A stretch of DNA of 64,000 nucleotides from Gemmatimonadota bacterium (GTDB taxonomy: Bacteria; Gemmatimonadota; Gemmatimonadetes; Gemmatimonadales; GWC2-71-9): contig JAKLGU010000001.1 of assembly GCA_022710485.1 (NCBI GenBank), positions 366,501 to 430,500 of the forward strand, in the 5' to 3' direction. The notes under the pieces are model-generated. The model worked only from the letters and a program-made list of their open reading frames with translations, had not been told where the DNA came from and searched no databases. The position numbers and the translations under genes were made by a program. Below, piece after piece: positions 25,362 to 34,236 of this stretch (positions are counted from its first letter, which is position 1; each line of letters opens with the position of its first letter).

Positions 25362-26729
25362 TCACCGAATGTAGACCGTCTTCGCGTTCTGGAACTCCAG
25401 GAGGCCGTGCCGCCCGAGCTCCCGTCCGTAGCCGCTCTCCCGGGTTCCGCCGAATGGGAGGCGCGGGTCGGACCGGACGAAGGTGTTCACGAAGCACGAC
25501 CCCGCCTCGAGCTCGTCCGCGGCGATCCGCTCCCCCCGAGCCAGGTCCCGCGTGAACACCGCTGCTCCCAGCCCGTAGGTGGTGTCGTTGGCCACCTTTA
25601 GCGCCGCCCGCCCGTCCCTGACCGGGATGATCGCCGCCACCGGCCCGAACAGCTCCTCGGCGTACGCCGGCATCCCCTTGGCCACCTCGGTGAGGACCGT
25701 GACCGGGTAGAAGAAGCCGGGCCCAGCGGGCAGGGTGCCTCCCAGCAGGACCCGGGCGCCTGCGGCCACGGAACGCTCGACCTGAGTGTGGAGCCGGTCC
25801 CGAAGGTCGGCGCGGGCCAGCGGGCCCACTTCGCTCTCCGGCGTCATGGGATCCCCGACGCGCACCCGCCGCATCCGCTCGACCAGCCGCCGCTCGAATT
25901 CCGGTCGGAGCGGCTCGACCACCAGGAACCGCTTGGCCGCGATGCAGCTCTGTCCCGAGTTGATGAGCCGGCTCGTCGCGCAGGCCTCGACCGCCATGTC
26001 GAGGTCGGCGTCCTCCAGCACCACGTACGGGTCGCTGCCGCCGAGTTCGAGCACGCACTTCTTGAGACGGGAGCCGGCCTCCTTCGCCACCGCCTTGCCC
26101 GCCGCGGTGCTCCCGGTGAGGCTGACGGCGGCCACGTGCCGGTGCCGGATGACCGACTTCACCTGTGCCACGGAGATGATCAGGGTGCGGAACAGCCCTT
26201 CCGGGAAACCGGCGTCCCGCAACAGCTGCTCGAGCGCCAGCGCGCAGCCCGGCACGGTCGGCGCGTGTTTGAGGAGAGCGCCGTTGCCCCCCACCAGAGC
26301 CGGCATCGCGAAACGCAGGACCTGCCAGAACGGGAAATTCCACGGCATGATGGCCAGCACCAGCCCGATCGGCCGGTACGCCACGTAGCTCCGGCTCGCG
26401 TCGGTTTCCACCACTTCCGGCGCCAGGAACCCTTCGGCGTGCCCGGCGTAGTACTCGCACATCCAGGCGCACTTCTCGACTTCCGCCCTGCCCTGCGCCA
26501 GCGGCTTCCCCATCTCCCGCGCCATGAGCTCGGCGTACTCCTCCACACGCGCACTCAGCAGCCGCGCGGCCGCCCGGAGCGGCTCGGTGCGCGCCTCCAC
26601 CGGCACCTTCCGCCAGGCGAGATACGCCTTGTGCGCGGCCGCGATGGCGGCTCGCAGCTCAGCGGCCGTCATCTCCGCGTGCGTCGAGAGGACCTGGCCT
26701 GTCGCGGGGTTGGTGGCGACGTGATTCAA
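25362..26729 (-). CDS. NAD(P)-dependent aldehyde dehydrogenase, succinate-semialdehyde type
   Basis: A 455-residue aldehyde dehydrogenase with the opening ATNPATGQVL. The nucleotide-binding stretch IMPWNFPFWQVLRFAMPAL, the catalytic Glu in LELGGSDPYVVLEDAD, the catalytic Cys in NSGQSCIAAKR and the terminal PFGGTRESGYGREL are all present. Compared with GABA/succinate-semialdehyde dehydrogenases these motifs match well; the exact aldehyde is uncertain. A TTG start at 26729 with AAAGG upstream is preferred. An ATG at 26807 would overlap the amidohydrolase gene by 50 bases. It lies 28 bases after that gene. Confidence 0.88.
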   Translation of the reverse strand: MNHVATNPATGQVLSTHAEMTAAELRAAIAAAHKAYLAWRKVPVEARTEPLRAAARLLSARVEEYAELMAREMGKPLAQGRAEVEKCAWMCEYYAGHAEGFLAPEVVETDASRSYVAYRPIGLVLAIMPWNFPFWQVLRFAMPALVGGNGALLKHAPTVPGCALALEQLLRDAGFPEGLFRTLIISVAQVKSVIRHRHVAAVSLTGSTAAGKAVAKEAGSRLKKCVLELGGSDPYVVLEDADLDMAVEACATSRLINSGQSCIAAKRFLVVEPLRPEFERRLVERMRRVRVGDPMTPESEVGPLARADLRDRLHTQVERSVAAGARVLLGGTLPAGPGFFYPVTVLTEVAKGMPAYAEELFGPVAAIIPVRDGRAALKVANDTTYGLGAAVFTRDLARGERIAADELEAGSCFVNTFVRSDPRLPFGGTRESGYGRELGRHGLLEFQNAKTVYIR

Positions 26730-26757
26730 GGCGGCGACCTTTCGGGAGAGGGACGGC

Positions 26758-27591
26758 TCAGCGCCTGGCACCGAACCTGAGGAGGCTGTTGGCGGGATCC
26801 AGCCCATAGAGCTCGATGGCGTTGTCCGCCATGATCATGTGCCGCTCCCGCTGGGGCACCGCCAGCTCCTTCATGAAATCCAGGTACGACTCCATGGACG
26901 AAATCGGCCAGTCGGTCCCGTACAGCAGGGCATCGGGCTCCACGCCGTAGCTGAGCATTTCCGAGACCTGCTTCCGCAGGAACACCTCGAAGCGGTCCTC
27001 GAACTCGCCAAGCGTCAGGCCCGACATGTCGGTGTAGACGTTGGCGTTCTTGTACACGACCTCCATGCAGTCGCGAATCCACGGGTTTCCCATGTGACAG
27101 ATGACGAACTTGACCTCGGGAAACTCCACCGCCACCTCGTCCACGTTGAGCGGGTGCGCGTACTTCAACTTGCCTTTCGGCGAGTACGTGTCACCGGTGT
27201 GGATCATGACCGGGATCCGGTGCAGCGCCGCGAACTCGTAGGCGGGGGTCCACTTCGGGTCCAGGGGATAGAACGGCTGGTACCCCGGATAGAGCTTGAG
27301 TCCCCGGACCTTGCCCGCCTGCACGAACTCCCCGATCTCCCTGAGCTCGTCCGGCTGAAAGGTGGTGTAGTCGAGCCCCGCGATCACCGTGAGGTATGGC
27401 TTGTCCCTGACCGCCTGGACGACCGCGCGGGTGGCGGGACGGCCGGGGGTGACGGTGTACGACGTGAGCACGAGGGCCTGGTCGATGCGGTTGCGCCGCA
27501 TTTCGTGCTCGAGGCGGTCGAGGCACCGGTCGAGGGTCGGGATCCCGTCCTCCTCGTAGTTGTTGAGGTGGACGTGACAGTCGATGATCAT
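26758..27591 (-). CDS. Amidohydrolase-2 family metal-dependent hydrolase
   Basis: A 277-residue TIM-barrel hydrolase. MIIDCHVHLN provides the first metal-binding HxH, HTGD and ICHMGNPW give later His ligands, and LYGTDWPISS carries the catalytic Asp. This group includes decarboxylases and hydrolases acting on aromatic or cyclic substrates; no substrate is evident. AGGAA precedes the ATG, which overlaps the stop of the channel-like gene (ATGA). It lies between that gene and the aldehyde dehydrogenase, so the three probably form one operon. Confidence 0.88.
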   Translation of the reverse strand: MIIDCHVHLNNYEEDGIPTLDRCLDRLEHEMRRNRIDQALVLTSYTVTPGRPATRAVVQAVRDKPYLTVIAGLDYTTFQPDELREIGEFVQAGKVRGLKLYPGYQPFYPLDPKWTPAYEFAALHRIPVMIHTGDTYSPKGKLKYAHPLNVDEVAVEFPEVKFVICHMGNPWIRDCMEVVYKNANVYTDMSGLTLGEFEDRFEVFLRKQVSEMLSYGVEPDALLYGTDWPISSMESYLDFMKELAVPQRERHMIMADNAIELYGLDPANSLLRFGARR

Positions 27592-28256
27592 CGCCTGTTC
27601 CTGGTGCGCTCGAGGATCGACTCGGCCCAGGCGCGCCCGCCCAATCCGAAGGCGAGCGCCAGGCCGAGGCACAGCCCGCCGAAGGCCAGCTGGAACGCTG
27701 AGGACAGGAGACCGACGTCGATCTCCAGCTGCTCGAGCGCGAGAATGACCACGAACGCCATGAGGGCGCCGTGCACGACCAGTCCGATGCTCCCCGCCTC
27801 CTTGACGCCGACGTTGTTCAGGTAGGCCTCGACCAGGCCGCGGACGAACCGGGCCCCGAGCGAGCCGAACACTAGCACAATGACGCCGACGACCACGTTC
27901 GGCAGGTACCCCGAGAGGCGCGCCATCACGTCCGTGCCCATCGAGAGGCCGAGCACGTTGATCATGGCGAGCGAAAACATCAGCAGGATCCCCCAGTAGA
28001 GCGTCCGCCCGACCAAGGTCACCAGCGTGAAGCGCACGCCGCCGCGGAGGAGGAAGTCGTCGAGGCCGGTGTGCTCCGCGGCTTCCTCGATCCGGACACG
28101 CCGCAGCACCCGGACGATGAGCCATTCTGCGGCCCGCGCGAGGGCCCAGCCGACGCTCAACAGCAGCAACGCCACCAGGATCCGGGGGGTGATCAGCGCC
28201 ACCTGGTACCAGGAGTTCTGGAGCGATTCGAGAATCAGGCCGAATTCGTCACGCAT
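27588..28256 (-). CDS. Conserved-TM-helix protein related to small-conductance mechanosensitive channels
   Basis: A 222-residue membrane protein with about five hydrophobic helices. It contains the conserved-TM-helix repeat (PF05552-like): ITPRILVALLLLSVGW, then LPNVVVGVIVLVFG and GSLGARFVR, and ends with AFGGLCLGLALAFGLGGR. The MscS beta and C-terminal domains are missing, so it is an MscS-related pore-type protein of unknown role. GGAGG lies six bases before the ATG. First gene of an operon with the amidohydrolase and aldehyde dehydrogenase. Confidence 0.82.
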   Translation of the reverse strand: MRDEFGLILESLQNSWYQVALITPRILVALLLLSVGWALARAAEWLIVRVLRRVRIEEAAEHTGLDDFLLRGGVRFTLVTLVGRTLYWGILLMFSLAMINVLGLSMGTDVMARLSGYLPNVVVGVIVLVFGSLGARFVRGLVEAYLNNVGVKEAGSIGLVVHGALMAFVVILALEQLEIDVGLLSSAFQLAFGGLCLGLALAFGLGGRAWAESILERTRNRR

Positions 28257-28292
28257 GGATGCCTCCGACGGAGTCCCTTGGGGCCTACACGG

Positions 28293-29018
28293 TCAGGAAC
28301 GGGAAGGTCTGGCCGGAAGTGGAAGGTCGCCGAGCGGGACCTCGCCGATGAAGGCGCGTCCCTCGAGGTCCTTGAGCATCCGACGAAACTCGGCGTGCGC
28401 CAGCGGCCGCGCGATGCGGTAGATCCGCCGCCAGGTGGTGTAGAGGATGGTCCGAATCCTGGCCGAAGCCAGCCGACGGAGCGGGCGTGCAATTCCCTCG
28501 TAGTACAGCACGAGTGAGACCGGCTTGTCGCCCGGACGGAGCTTGGGCTGGAGGTATTTGAAGTCGAGGGCGAGCACCCGGTCGTTGCGGACCAGCGCGC
28601 GCAGCCAGGGATTGTCCCGGCGGACCTCGCCGATGACGGCCTCGAGCGGCTTCCCGACGAGCTTCCGGGCGTCTCGATGGAAACTCGTCCGGAGCCTGGC
28701 CCTGAGCCTCGAGCCAACCCCGAGGCCCCGCGCCCTGGCGCTCACCGCCAGGTACCCGACGACGCCCATGTTGATGTTCCCGAGGTACATCCCGCTCGCC
28801 ACCCCGACCACGCGCCCCAGGTGCTCGGCGATCTGCAGGTGCCAGCGGATGTCCGTCCAGAGCCCCGCCTCCTGCTCCCGGAGGGAGTCCCGCCACTCGT
28901 GGATGCCGATCAGCTTGTTCGAGTGGAAGGTGCGACGGACGAGATCATGGACCCGCCGGATGGCGGGGTCCGTGGAATGCACGATTTCCCGGTACGTGGG
29001 CAGGGACTTGCCGGCCAT
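28293..29018 (-). CDS. GNAT-fold N-acetyltransferase-like protein
   Basis: A 241-residue cytoplasmic protein whose middle shows an acetyl-CoA-binding-like region (GYLAVSARARGLGVGSRLRARL) with R-x-x-G-x-G/A as RGLGVGSR. The flanks are longer than in simple GNAT enzymes, and the C-terminal 60 residues are rich in Arg. AGGAGG seven bases before the ATG at 29018 sets the start. No substrate can be given. It is 37 bases upstream of the channel-like operon and may be read with it. Confidence 0.75.
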   Translation of the reverse strand: MAGKSLPTYREIVHSTDPAIRRVHDLVRRTFHSNKLIGIHEWRDSLREQEAGLWTDIRWHLQIAEHLGRVVGVASGMYLGNINMGVVGYLAVSARARGLGVGSRLRARLRTSFHRDARKLVGKPLEAVIGEVRRDNPWLRALVRNDRVLALDFKYLQPKLRPGDKPVSLVLYYEGIARPLRRLASARIRTILYTTWRRIYRIARPLAHAEFRRMLKDLEGRAFIGEVPLGDLPLPARPSRS

Positions 29019-29109
29019 CGGCTTCCTCCTGGCGAGCGGGGCGCCCGGTCACCGTGCATCGTATGCGCGGGACGGGGCTTTGGGAAGGCGGGACGATGTG
29101 ATACTGCGG

Positions 29110-30171
29110 TCAGCTGTCCAGCAGGACGGCCACCGGCTTGAGCACCTCGATCCGCGAAAAGACGACCTGCAGCATCACCATGATGGGCACTGCGACCAAC
29201 GTGCCGACCGGCCCCCAGACCCATCCCCAGTAGAGCAAGCCGACGAAGACGGCCACGGGGTTGAGGGGGAGGTGCCGGCCCATCAGCTGCGGCGTGATGA
29301 TGTAGCCCTCCAGCAGGTTGATGGCCGCCGAGCCACCGACCACCAGCAGCACCCTGCCCGTGTCCTCGAACGCCACGAGCGCGGCGATCGCAATGAGCAC
29401 CAGGGTGGCCACCGCGCCGGCGTAGGGGATGAAGTTCATGAAGAAAGCCACCACACCGAGCAGCACGGCGTTCGGCAGGCCCACGGCGGCGAGCACGCCC
29501 CACGTCGCCAGGCCCACCCCGGCGCTGGTCAACGTGTTGATCAGCATGTATCGCGACATCTGGATCTCGACCTCCGTCAGCACCGCCTCGACGTGGCCCG
29601 CCCCTGCGGCGCTGCCGATCAGGTCCGCCAGCTTGGTCCGGAACGTCGGGAGCATGGCCAGCAGGAAGTAGGTGAGGAACACCACCGAGAAGAGCGTGAC
29701 GAGGAAGCTCGTGGTGCTGACGCTGAGCCGCTCGAGGAGCCCGGGCGGCTTGATCTGCACCGTGGTGGGACCACCGGGCGGCGCGGTCTCCGTCACCTTC
29801 TCGACCTGCCGGGCGGTCTCCTGCCACGGGCGGAGGAGCTTCCGGATCTTCTTCTGGGCCTGTACCAGCGTCCTCGGGGCCGACTCGACCCAGTCGCCGG
29901 CCGGCCCGGCGAGCAGCGCCCCGCCTGACGCCAGCACACCAACCGTCCCGAACACCAGGACCGCAGCGCCCACGGTGGTCGGCACCCCGAGGCGCCTGAG
30001 TACCCGCACCAGCGGATCGAGGAGCAGCGTGAAGAGCCCGGCGATGGCGATGGGGAGCAGGAACCCGGCGCCGAGCTTCAGCGCCGTGGTGAGGAGGATC
30101 AAGAAGATCCCGACAAGCAGGAGGACCTGGGCGGTCGGGGCGGCCGAGGAACGGGCAGGGGCGGGCGTCAT
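29110..30171 (-). CDS. AI-2E family transporter (TqsA/YdiK-like permease)
   Basis: A 353-residue integral membrane protein with the AI-2E arrangement: two early helices pairs (LLVGIFLILLTTALKLGAGFLLPI), a long soluble linker (VTETAPPGGPTTVQIK), and a C-terminal block of five helices including VGLATWGVLAAVGLPNAVLLGVV and ALVAFEDTGRVLLVVGGSA. Family members export small molecules or act as Na+/H+ antiporters; the name does not prove autoinducer transport. GGAGGA precedes the ATG by about nine bases. Monocistronic in appearance. Confidence 0.9.
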   Translation of the reverse strand: MTPAPARSSAAPTAQVLLLVGIFLILLTTALKLGAGFLLPIAIAGLFTLLLDPLVRVLRRLGVPTTVGAAVLVFGTVGVLASGGALLAGPAGDWVESAPRTLVQAQKKIRKLLRPWQETARQVEKVTETAPPGGPTTVQIKPPGLLERLSVSTTSFLVTLFSVVFLTYFLLAMLPTFRTKLADLIGSAAGAGHVEAVLTEVEIQMSRYMLINTLTSAGVGLATWGVLAAVGLPNAVLLGVVAFFMNFIPYAGAVATLVLIAIAALVAFEDTGRVLLVVGGSAAINLLEGYIITPQLMGRHLPLNPVAVFVGLLYWGWVWGPVGTLVAVPIMVMLQVVFSRIEVLKPVAVLLDS

Positions 30172-30271
30172 GAGGGCTCCTCCGGCGTGGGTTGCCTGGT
30201 CAAGCGAAACGCGACACGGGAACCTCCCGCGCCGCGTCTCCTGCCGCGTCGTCCGCCGCGAACAGGGATCG

Positions 30272-30733
30272 CTACAAGGTGAAGTTAATTCCCGCGGCGA
30301 GCTGTGCGGTCGAGTTGTCGTTCACGATGAAGCGCATCTCCGCGAAGGGGTGGATCCGCCCCTTCAGCGACTCGATGCCACCGAACAGGTTCAGCCCGGC
30401 GTTGGATCCGTCCCCGCCACCGCCCCCCATGAGGTTCAGCCCAGTGCCGAGATAGAGCCAGTTGACCGAGGTCGGGGCGACCCGCCACTTGAGGTCGGCG
30501 TTGAAGCTCCAGAGCGAGTTGGGACTCGTGAAGAAGATGTCGAAGGACGGGTAGAACTCCAGCTGGCTGGCGATCGGGACGCTGAACTGCGCGCCCAGGC
30601 CGATCTCTTCCGCGTCGAACTGATAGGAGAGCCGCGGGCCGAGGTGCATCTTGTGGGTCTGGGCCTGCGCGGTGCCGGCGAGCAGACACAGGAGCGTCAG
30701 CACCGCACCGATCTTGTAGCGTCGCGTCGTCAT
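30272..30733 (-). CDS. Outer-membrane beta-barrel-like protein
   Basis: A 153-residue protein with a signal peptide (IGAVLTLLCLLAGTAQA, cut before QTH). The mature part alternates aromatic and polar residues (LGPRLSYQFDAEEIGLGAQF, LEFYPSFDIFF, AGLNLFGGIE) and ends in NFTL, a terminal beta-signal-like pattern with an aromatic residue near the end. It looks like a small eight-stranded barrel. AGAGGA lies eight bases before the ATG. Function unknown. Confidence 0.8.
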   Translation of the reverse strand: MTTRRYKIGAVLTLLCLLAGTAQAQTHKMHLGPRLSYQFDAEEIGLGAQFSVPIASQLEFYPSFDIFFTSPNSLWSFNADLKWRVAPTSVNWLYLGTGLNLMGGGGGDGSNAGLNLFGGIESLKGRIHPFAEMRFIVNDNSTAQLAAGINFTL

Positions 30734-30782
30734 GTATGCAATCCTCTTTTCAGTTTCGTGATTGGCGCCAGGCGACGGTCGC

Positions 30783-30917
30783 TCAGCGTGGTGCGGCCTT
30801 CAGTTCGCGTACCGCCTTGACGAGCGCGAACGCCTTCAGGGCGGCCTCGCGGGCCGTGTCCTCCGCCTCTTGCTCGGCCGTGCGTGCCGGCGTGCGGTCC
30901 TTGCCGGCCTGCTTCAT
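30783..30917 (-). CDS. 44-residue small protein
   Basis: A short frame of 44 codons, mostly charged and Ala-rich: it opens MKQAGKDRTP, continues with an acidic AEQEAEDTAREAA helix and ends in a basic KAVRELKAAPR helix. The start overlaps the stop of the DUF3185-type gene as ATGA, exactly as that gene overlaps the lipoprotein gene, which supports real coupled translation. It has no hydrophobic segment and is predicted to be a cytoplasmic amphipathic helix. Function unknown. Confidence 0.55.
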   Translation of the reverse strand: MKQAGKDRTPARTAEQEAEDTAREAALKAFALVKAVRELKAAPR

Positions 30918-31135
30918 GCGCGCTTCTGCACGCCGACCGCGACGAGTGCCAGGCCAGCCACCAGGGCGACGCCTCCCGCCCAGGGCGGGATGGACCGCGA
31001 TTCGCTCGCGGTAAGCTTCACGTCGCCCACCTCGAGGACGTCCCGCCGGGTAGTGAGGTTCGCCCCGCGCAGGAGCACGAAGCCGCCGAGGCCGAGCAGG
31101 ACGATGCCGGCCACCATGCTCATGGTGCGGTTCAT
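30914..31135 (-). CDS. DUF3185-like small membrane protein
   Basis: A 73-residue protein with two hydrophobic helices (MVAGIVLLGLGGFVLLRGA and WAGGVALVAGLALVAVGV) separated by a polar loop. The pattern matches DUF3185-type membrane proteins. It sits in a run of three genes linked by four-base overlaps: glycine-zipper lipoprotein, this protein, and the 44-residue protein. Function is unknown; the context suggests an envelope role. Confidence 0.8.
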   Translation of the reverse strand: MNRTMSMVAGIVLLGLGGFVLLRGANLTTRRDVLEVGDVKLTASESRSIPPWAGGVALVAGLALVAVGVQKRA

Positions 31136-31773
31136 GGTGCCGGCACCGTGAGCGGACCCGTCATGGTCAGCTCGATGGGGGATCCCGCGGCCACGACCAC
31201 GTCTCGGCTCGCCGTCTCGTTCGCCACGATGGCCCCGCCGGCGGTGCCGACGGCCGCCCCGATGATGGTGCCCTTCGAGTCCCCGCCGATCACGCGACCG
31301 GCGACCGCGCCGATGGCTGCGCCTGCGGCGACCTTCTCCACCTCGCCGAGCGTGACGCCGCGCCCCTTCAGGGTATGGTCCACCGAGGTGACCTTGGCGT
31401 CCAGCGGATAGGTGGTCCCACGGACCGTGACACTCGTCACCGCCAGCGTGAGCGTGCCGTCGGCGGCGCTCTTCGTCTTGGCCGGCGAGATCTCGGTGAT
31501 CGTCAGCACGAGCGCCGACCCAGCCGGGATCACCACGCGGCCGGACGCATTCTTGACGTCGGCGTCCACCGAGGTCATCAGGGTCTGCCCCGCCTCGTCG
31601 CTCCGCGACGTGATCGTGCGGGACGTGGTGACGCTGATCTGGGAGCCGTTGGCGAGCGTCCGCCCTCCGCTGGTGGTGCCTCCGCCGGTCCCGCCTCCCA
31701 CCACCGCCGGGGCGGCCGGGGCGCAGGTCGCGAGCAGGGAAGCGGCGAGTGCGGTCATCATCATGTTGGTCAT
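31132..31773 (-). CDS. Glycine-zipper lipoprotein
   Basis: A 213-residue lipoprotein (lipobox SLLATC). A Gly/Thr-rich linker follows, then a beta-rich domain (SRTITSRSDEAGQTLMTSVD, GRVVIPAGSALVLTI) and a Gly-zipper segment (AAGAAIGAVAGRVIGGDSKG ... IIGAAVGTAGGAIVA). The zipper resembles those of outer-membrane-associated proteins such as PcpB/SlyB types. The ATG at 31773 starts the lipoprotein signal. First gene of the overlapping trio with the DUF3185-like and 44-residue genes. Confidence 0.82.
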   Translation of the reverse strand: MTNMMMTALAASLLATCAPAAPAVVGGGTGGGTTSGGRTLANGSQISVTTSRTITSRSDEAGQTLMTSVDADVKNASGRVVIPAGSALVLTITEISPAKTKSAADGTLTLAVTSVTVRGTTYPLDAKVTSVDHTLKGRGVTLGEVEKVAAGAAIGAVAGRVIGGDSKGTIIGAAVGTAGGAIVANETASRDVVVAAGSPIELTMTGPLTVPAP

Positions 31774-31952
31774 CGTGCCCTCGGGTGACTGGAACGGCGC
31801 GTTCGCGCCGGAATGCTTGGTTCAGGTGTCACGACGAAGGCTACCCGCGCGGCGCCCTGGGGCGTATCGCTCGGAGGAGTGATCTTGGAGGGAGCCGACA
31901 TTCGGGGAGGAGTGAGAGCGGGGGGAGTCGATGGCGGCCAGGCCGATCGAGA

Positions 31953-32663
31953 TCAGGCGGAGTTGTTCGGTCCTCCCCCGCCCTGGTGGGAGAACGCGGC
32001 GACTTCGAGCCGGCTATGCAGCGCAAGCTTTTCCAGCACGTTGCTCACATGACTCTTGACCGTGTGCACCGCGATGTTGAGGCGGGTCGAGATCTCCTTG
32101 TTGCTGAGCCCCTCGCCCAGGAGGGCGATGACCTCCTTTTCGCGGTTGGTCAGCCGCACCGACTCCAGGACCTTCGTCTTGTTGCCCACGGCGACGTTCA
32201 GGGCGATCTGCGTGAAGAGCGACGCGGTCAGCGCCTTGGGCAGGATCTCGGCGCCCGCCGCCACCGCCCGAATCGTCTCGAAGAACTCCTCGAACGAGGC
32301 GTCCTTCATGATGAACCCGGAGGCACCGGCATGGACGTAGTCCGCGACGTCCTCCTGGAGCGGCATCAGCCCCATGACGATCACCCGGGCCGACGGCACC
32401 TCGGCATGCACGGTGGCGGTCAGGCTCAGGCTGTCGTGGTCTTCGAGGCCGAAGTCGAGGAGGACAACGTCGGGCCGCGCTTCCCGCACCTTGAGCAGTG
32501 CCTCGTCCACGTCCGCGGACGCGGCCAAGACCTTGAATCCGGGCTGGGTGTGGATCATCGCCGCCATCCCCTCGCGCAGGAGGCGATTGTCGTCGATGAG
32601 CACGAGTGCGATGGGAGCTTTCTGGCCGGGCACACGCGCCTTGCGCTTTGAGGTGGGACTCAT
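31953..32663 (-). CDS. Response regulator, NarL/FixJ (LuxR-type HTH) family
   Basis: A 236-residue regulator. The receiver domain (about 18-130) has the acidic pair D24-D25, the phosphoacceptor D70 (VVLLDFGLED) and Lys120 (GFIMKD). The conserved Ser/Thr that normally follows the fourth strand is Gly (VIVMGLMP), which may alter the switch. The C-terminal LuxR helix-turn-helix starts at LTNREKEVIALLGEG (about 169) and ends in HTVKSHVSNVLEKL. No histidine kinase gene is nearby. The gap to the lipoprotein gene (31774-31952) contains a purine-rich stretch and no gene. Confidence 0.93.
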   Translation of the reverse strand: MSPTSKRKARVPGQKAPIALVLIDDNRLLREGMAAMIHTQPGFKVLAASADVDEALLKVREARPDVVLLDFGLEDHDSLSLTATVHAEVPSARVIVMGLMPLQEDVADYVHAGASGFIMKDASFEEFFETIRAVAAGAEILPKALTASLFTQIALNVAVGNKTKVLESVRLTNREKEVIALLGEGLSNKEISTRLNIAVHTVKSHVSNVLEKLALHSRLEVAAFSHQGGGGPNNSA

Positions 32664-32761
32664 CGGTTACCCCCTCAAGCCTTGGTGCCGGGTTAGGGTC
32701 GCCACTGCGGAAGTCGAATGATAAGCCCCGGCACGCCTCGGGGCTAGGAGAACGCCGGGGG

Positions 32762-34087
32762 TCACCGCGGGAGGGTGGGCCCCCCTGCATACACGGCGCC
32801 GCGCTTCACGACCTGCCGCACCGTCGCGGTGTTGGAAATGTCCGCCAGCGGATCGGCGTCCAGCACGACGAAGTCCGCCAGCTTGCCGGGCTCCACGGTT
32901 CCGCGCTCGGATTCTGCGCCAACGGCCCGCGCCGCGTTTCGGGTGGAGGCGGCCAGGGCGCCTGCGGTGGAGAGTCCCGCCTCGCGCACCAGCAGCCGGA
33001 GTTCTTCGTGGAGGTTGGGGAGCGTCCACGCCCCCTCGTCGCCGCTTCCGAGCGAGTCGGTGCCCGCCACGATCATCACGCCACGCGCGTTTGCGCGCCG
33101 CGTGAGCTCCGCCGCCATCGCCCCGAGCCGTTCGCGCCCGTCCATCATGTAGATGAAGAGGGTGGGTTCCATCATCGTCCCACGCCGCCGCATCTCCGCA
33201 AAGAGGGTATCGAAGGTGGGCGTGTCGAACCGGCCGCGCAGGGACAGCGTCGTGTCCTTCACCAGCGTGTCGTACACCGCCGCGGGAAGTTCCCGCGCCA
33301 CGCGGGGGCCGTGACTCAGCACGTCCACACCCGCCCGCGTCATCTGGAGCGGGGAGACCTGCGCCATGGAAGCGTGCGCCCACACCAGCAGCCGCTGCCG
33401 GTGCGCCTCGGCGGTGGCGGCGACGACGAGCTCGGGGCTGAGCGCGGCGTAGAGCTTGATGGCGGTGGCCCCGGTGCCGCGGGCCTCGGCGACGGCCTGC
33501 CGGAGGTCGGTCGTCGAGTCGATGGCGCGCATACCGGGCATCGAGCCCGGCGCCTCGCCGGCGCTCGCCTGGGCGGTGCGCGGGTCGCTGAAGAAGGCGG
33601 GTCCCGCCCAGAGCGAGGCGAAGTAGAGGTCGGGGGAGGCGATGTCGCCCACCTTCGCATCGCGCTGCATCGAGGCGATGGCGCGGGTGTCGCCCGCCAT
33701 GTCGCGCGCAGCGGTGATCCCGCCGAGGAGGGCGCGGCAGAGCCGGCGGTCGGCGCGGACGCGAGCGTCCTCGCCGGACACATCGCTGCCGACGTGCACG
33801 TGTGCGTCGATGAGCCCGGGAATCACGTACTTGCCGGTGAATGGCCGAACGGCGGTGCCGGCGGGGAGCGCCTGGCTGCCGTCCTTGAAAACGGCGGTGA
33901 TCCGCTCACCCTTGATGAGAATGGTGGTGCCGCGCCGGGTCTCCGCCCCGGTGCCGTCCCACAGCGACACCCCGGTGAAGGCGACGAAGCCGGTGTCGGC
34001 GCGGTGGGGCGCGCACCAGGATTGGGCGGAGAGGGGGGCGGCGAGCAAGAGCAGGATTGCGACAAAACGCGCAGGGCGACGGATCAC
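32762..34087 (-). CDS. Exported amidohydrolase family protein
   Basis: A 441-residue imidazolonepropionase-like amidohydrolase with a signal peptide (ARFVAILLLLAAPLSAQS). Metal motifs are IPGLIDAHVHVGSDVSG (HxH), LVWAHASM and SHGPR for the second-metal His residues, and VAGTDS for the catalytic Asp; it ends with the family RGTVEPGKLADFVVLDADPL. Members of this exported group act on peptides or cyclic imides. GTG at 34087 with AGGAG six bases upstream is preferred; the longer in-frame extension would remove the signal peptide. Divergent from the gene at 34237. Confidence 0.9.
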   Translation of the reverse strand: MIRRPARFVAILLLLAAPLSAQSWCAPHRADTGFVAFTGVSLWDGTGAETRRGTTILIKGERITAVFKDGSQALPAGTAVRPFTGKYVIPGLIDAHVHVGSDVSGEDARVRADRRLCRALLGGITAARDMAGDTRAIASMQRDAKVGDIASPDLYFASLWAGPAFFSDPRTAQASAGEAPGSMPGMRAIDSTTDLRQAVAEARGTGATAIKLYAALSPELVVAATAEAHRQRLLVWAHASMAQVSPLQMTRAGVDVLSHGPRVARELPAAVYDTLVKDTTLSLRGRFDTPTFDTLFAEMRRRGTMMEPTLFIYMMDGRERLGAMAAELTRRANARGVMIVAGTDSLGSGDEGAWTLPNLHEELRLLVREAGLSTAGALAASTRNAARAVGAESERGTVEPGKLADFVVLDADPLADISNTATVRQVVKRGAVYAGGPTLPR

Positions 34088-34172
34088 CAGGAGCTCCTGA
34101 GGGAGGGCGACTGCGTGACGATAACGCCATTTCAGCCAGCCGCGAAAGGGCCACAGCCAGATACGCTTCGGC

Positions 34173-34200
34173 TTGACGCTACTCCATTCGCCCATAGCTT
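34173..34200 (+). promoter_or_regulatory. Promoter of the exported protein gene at 34237
   Basis: TTGACG (34173-34178), 16 bases, TAGCTT (34195-34200), giving a leader of about 30 bases before the ATG at 34237. It lies in the divergent region of the amidohydrolase gene and matches the TAnnTT -10 form. Confidence 0.55.
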
Positions 34201-34236
34201 CCCCTGCCCCTCCCCCCAACATCCGGATCTCTCCCG

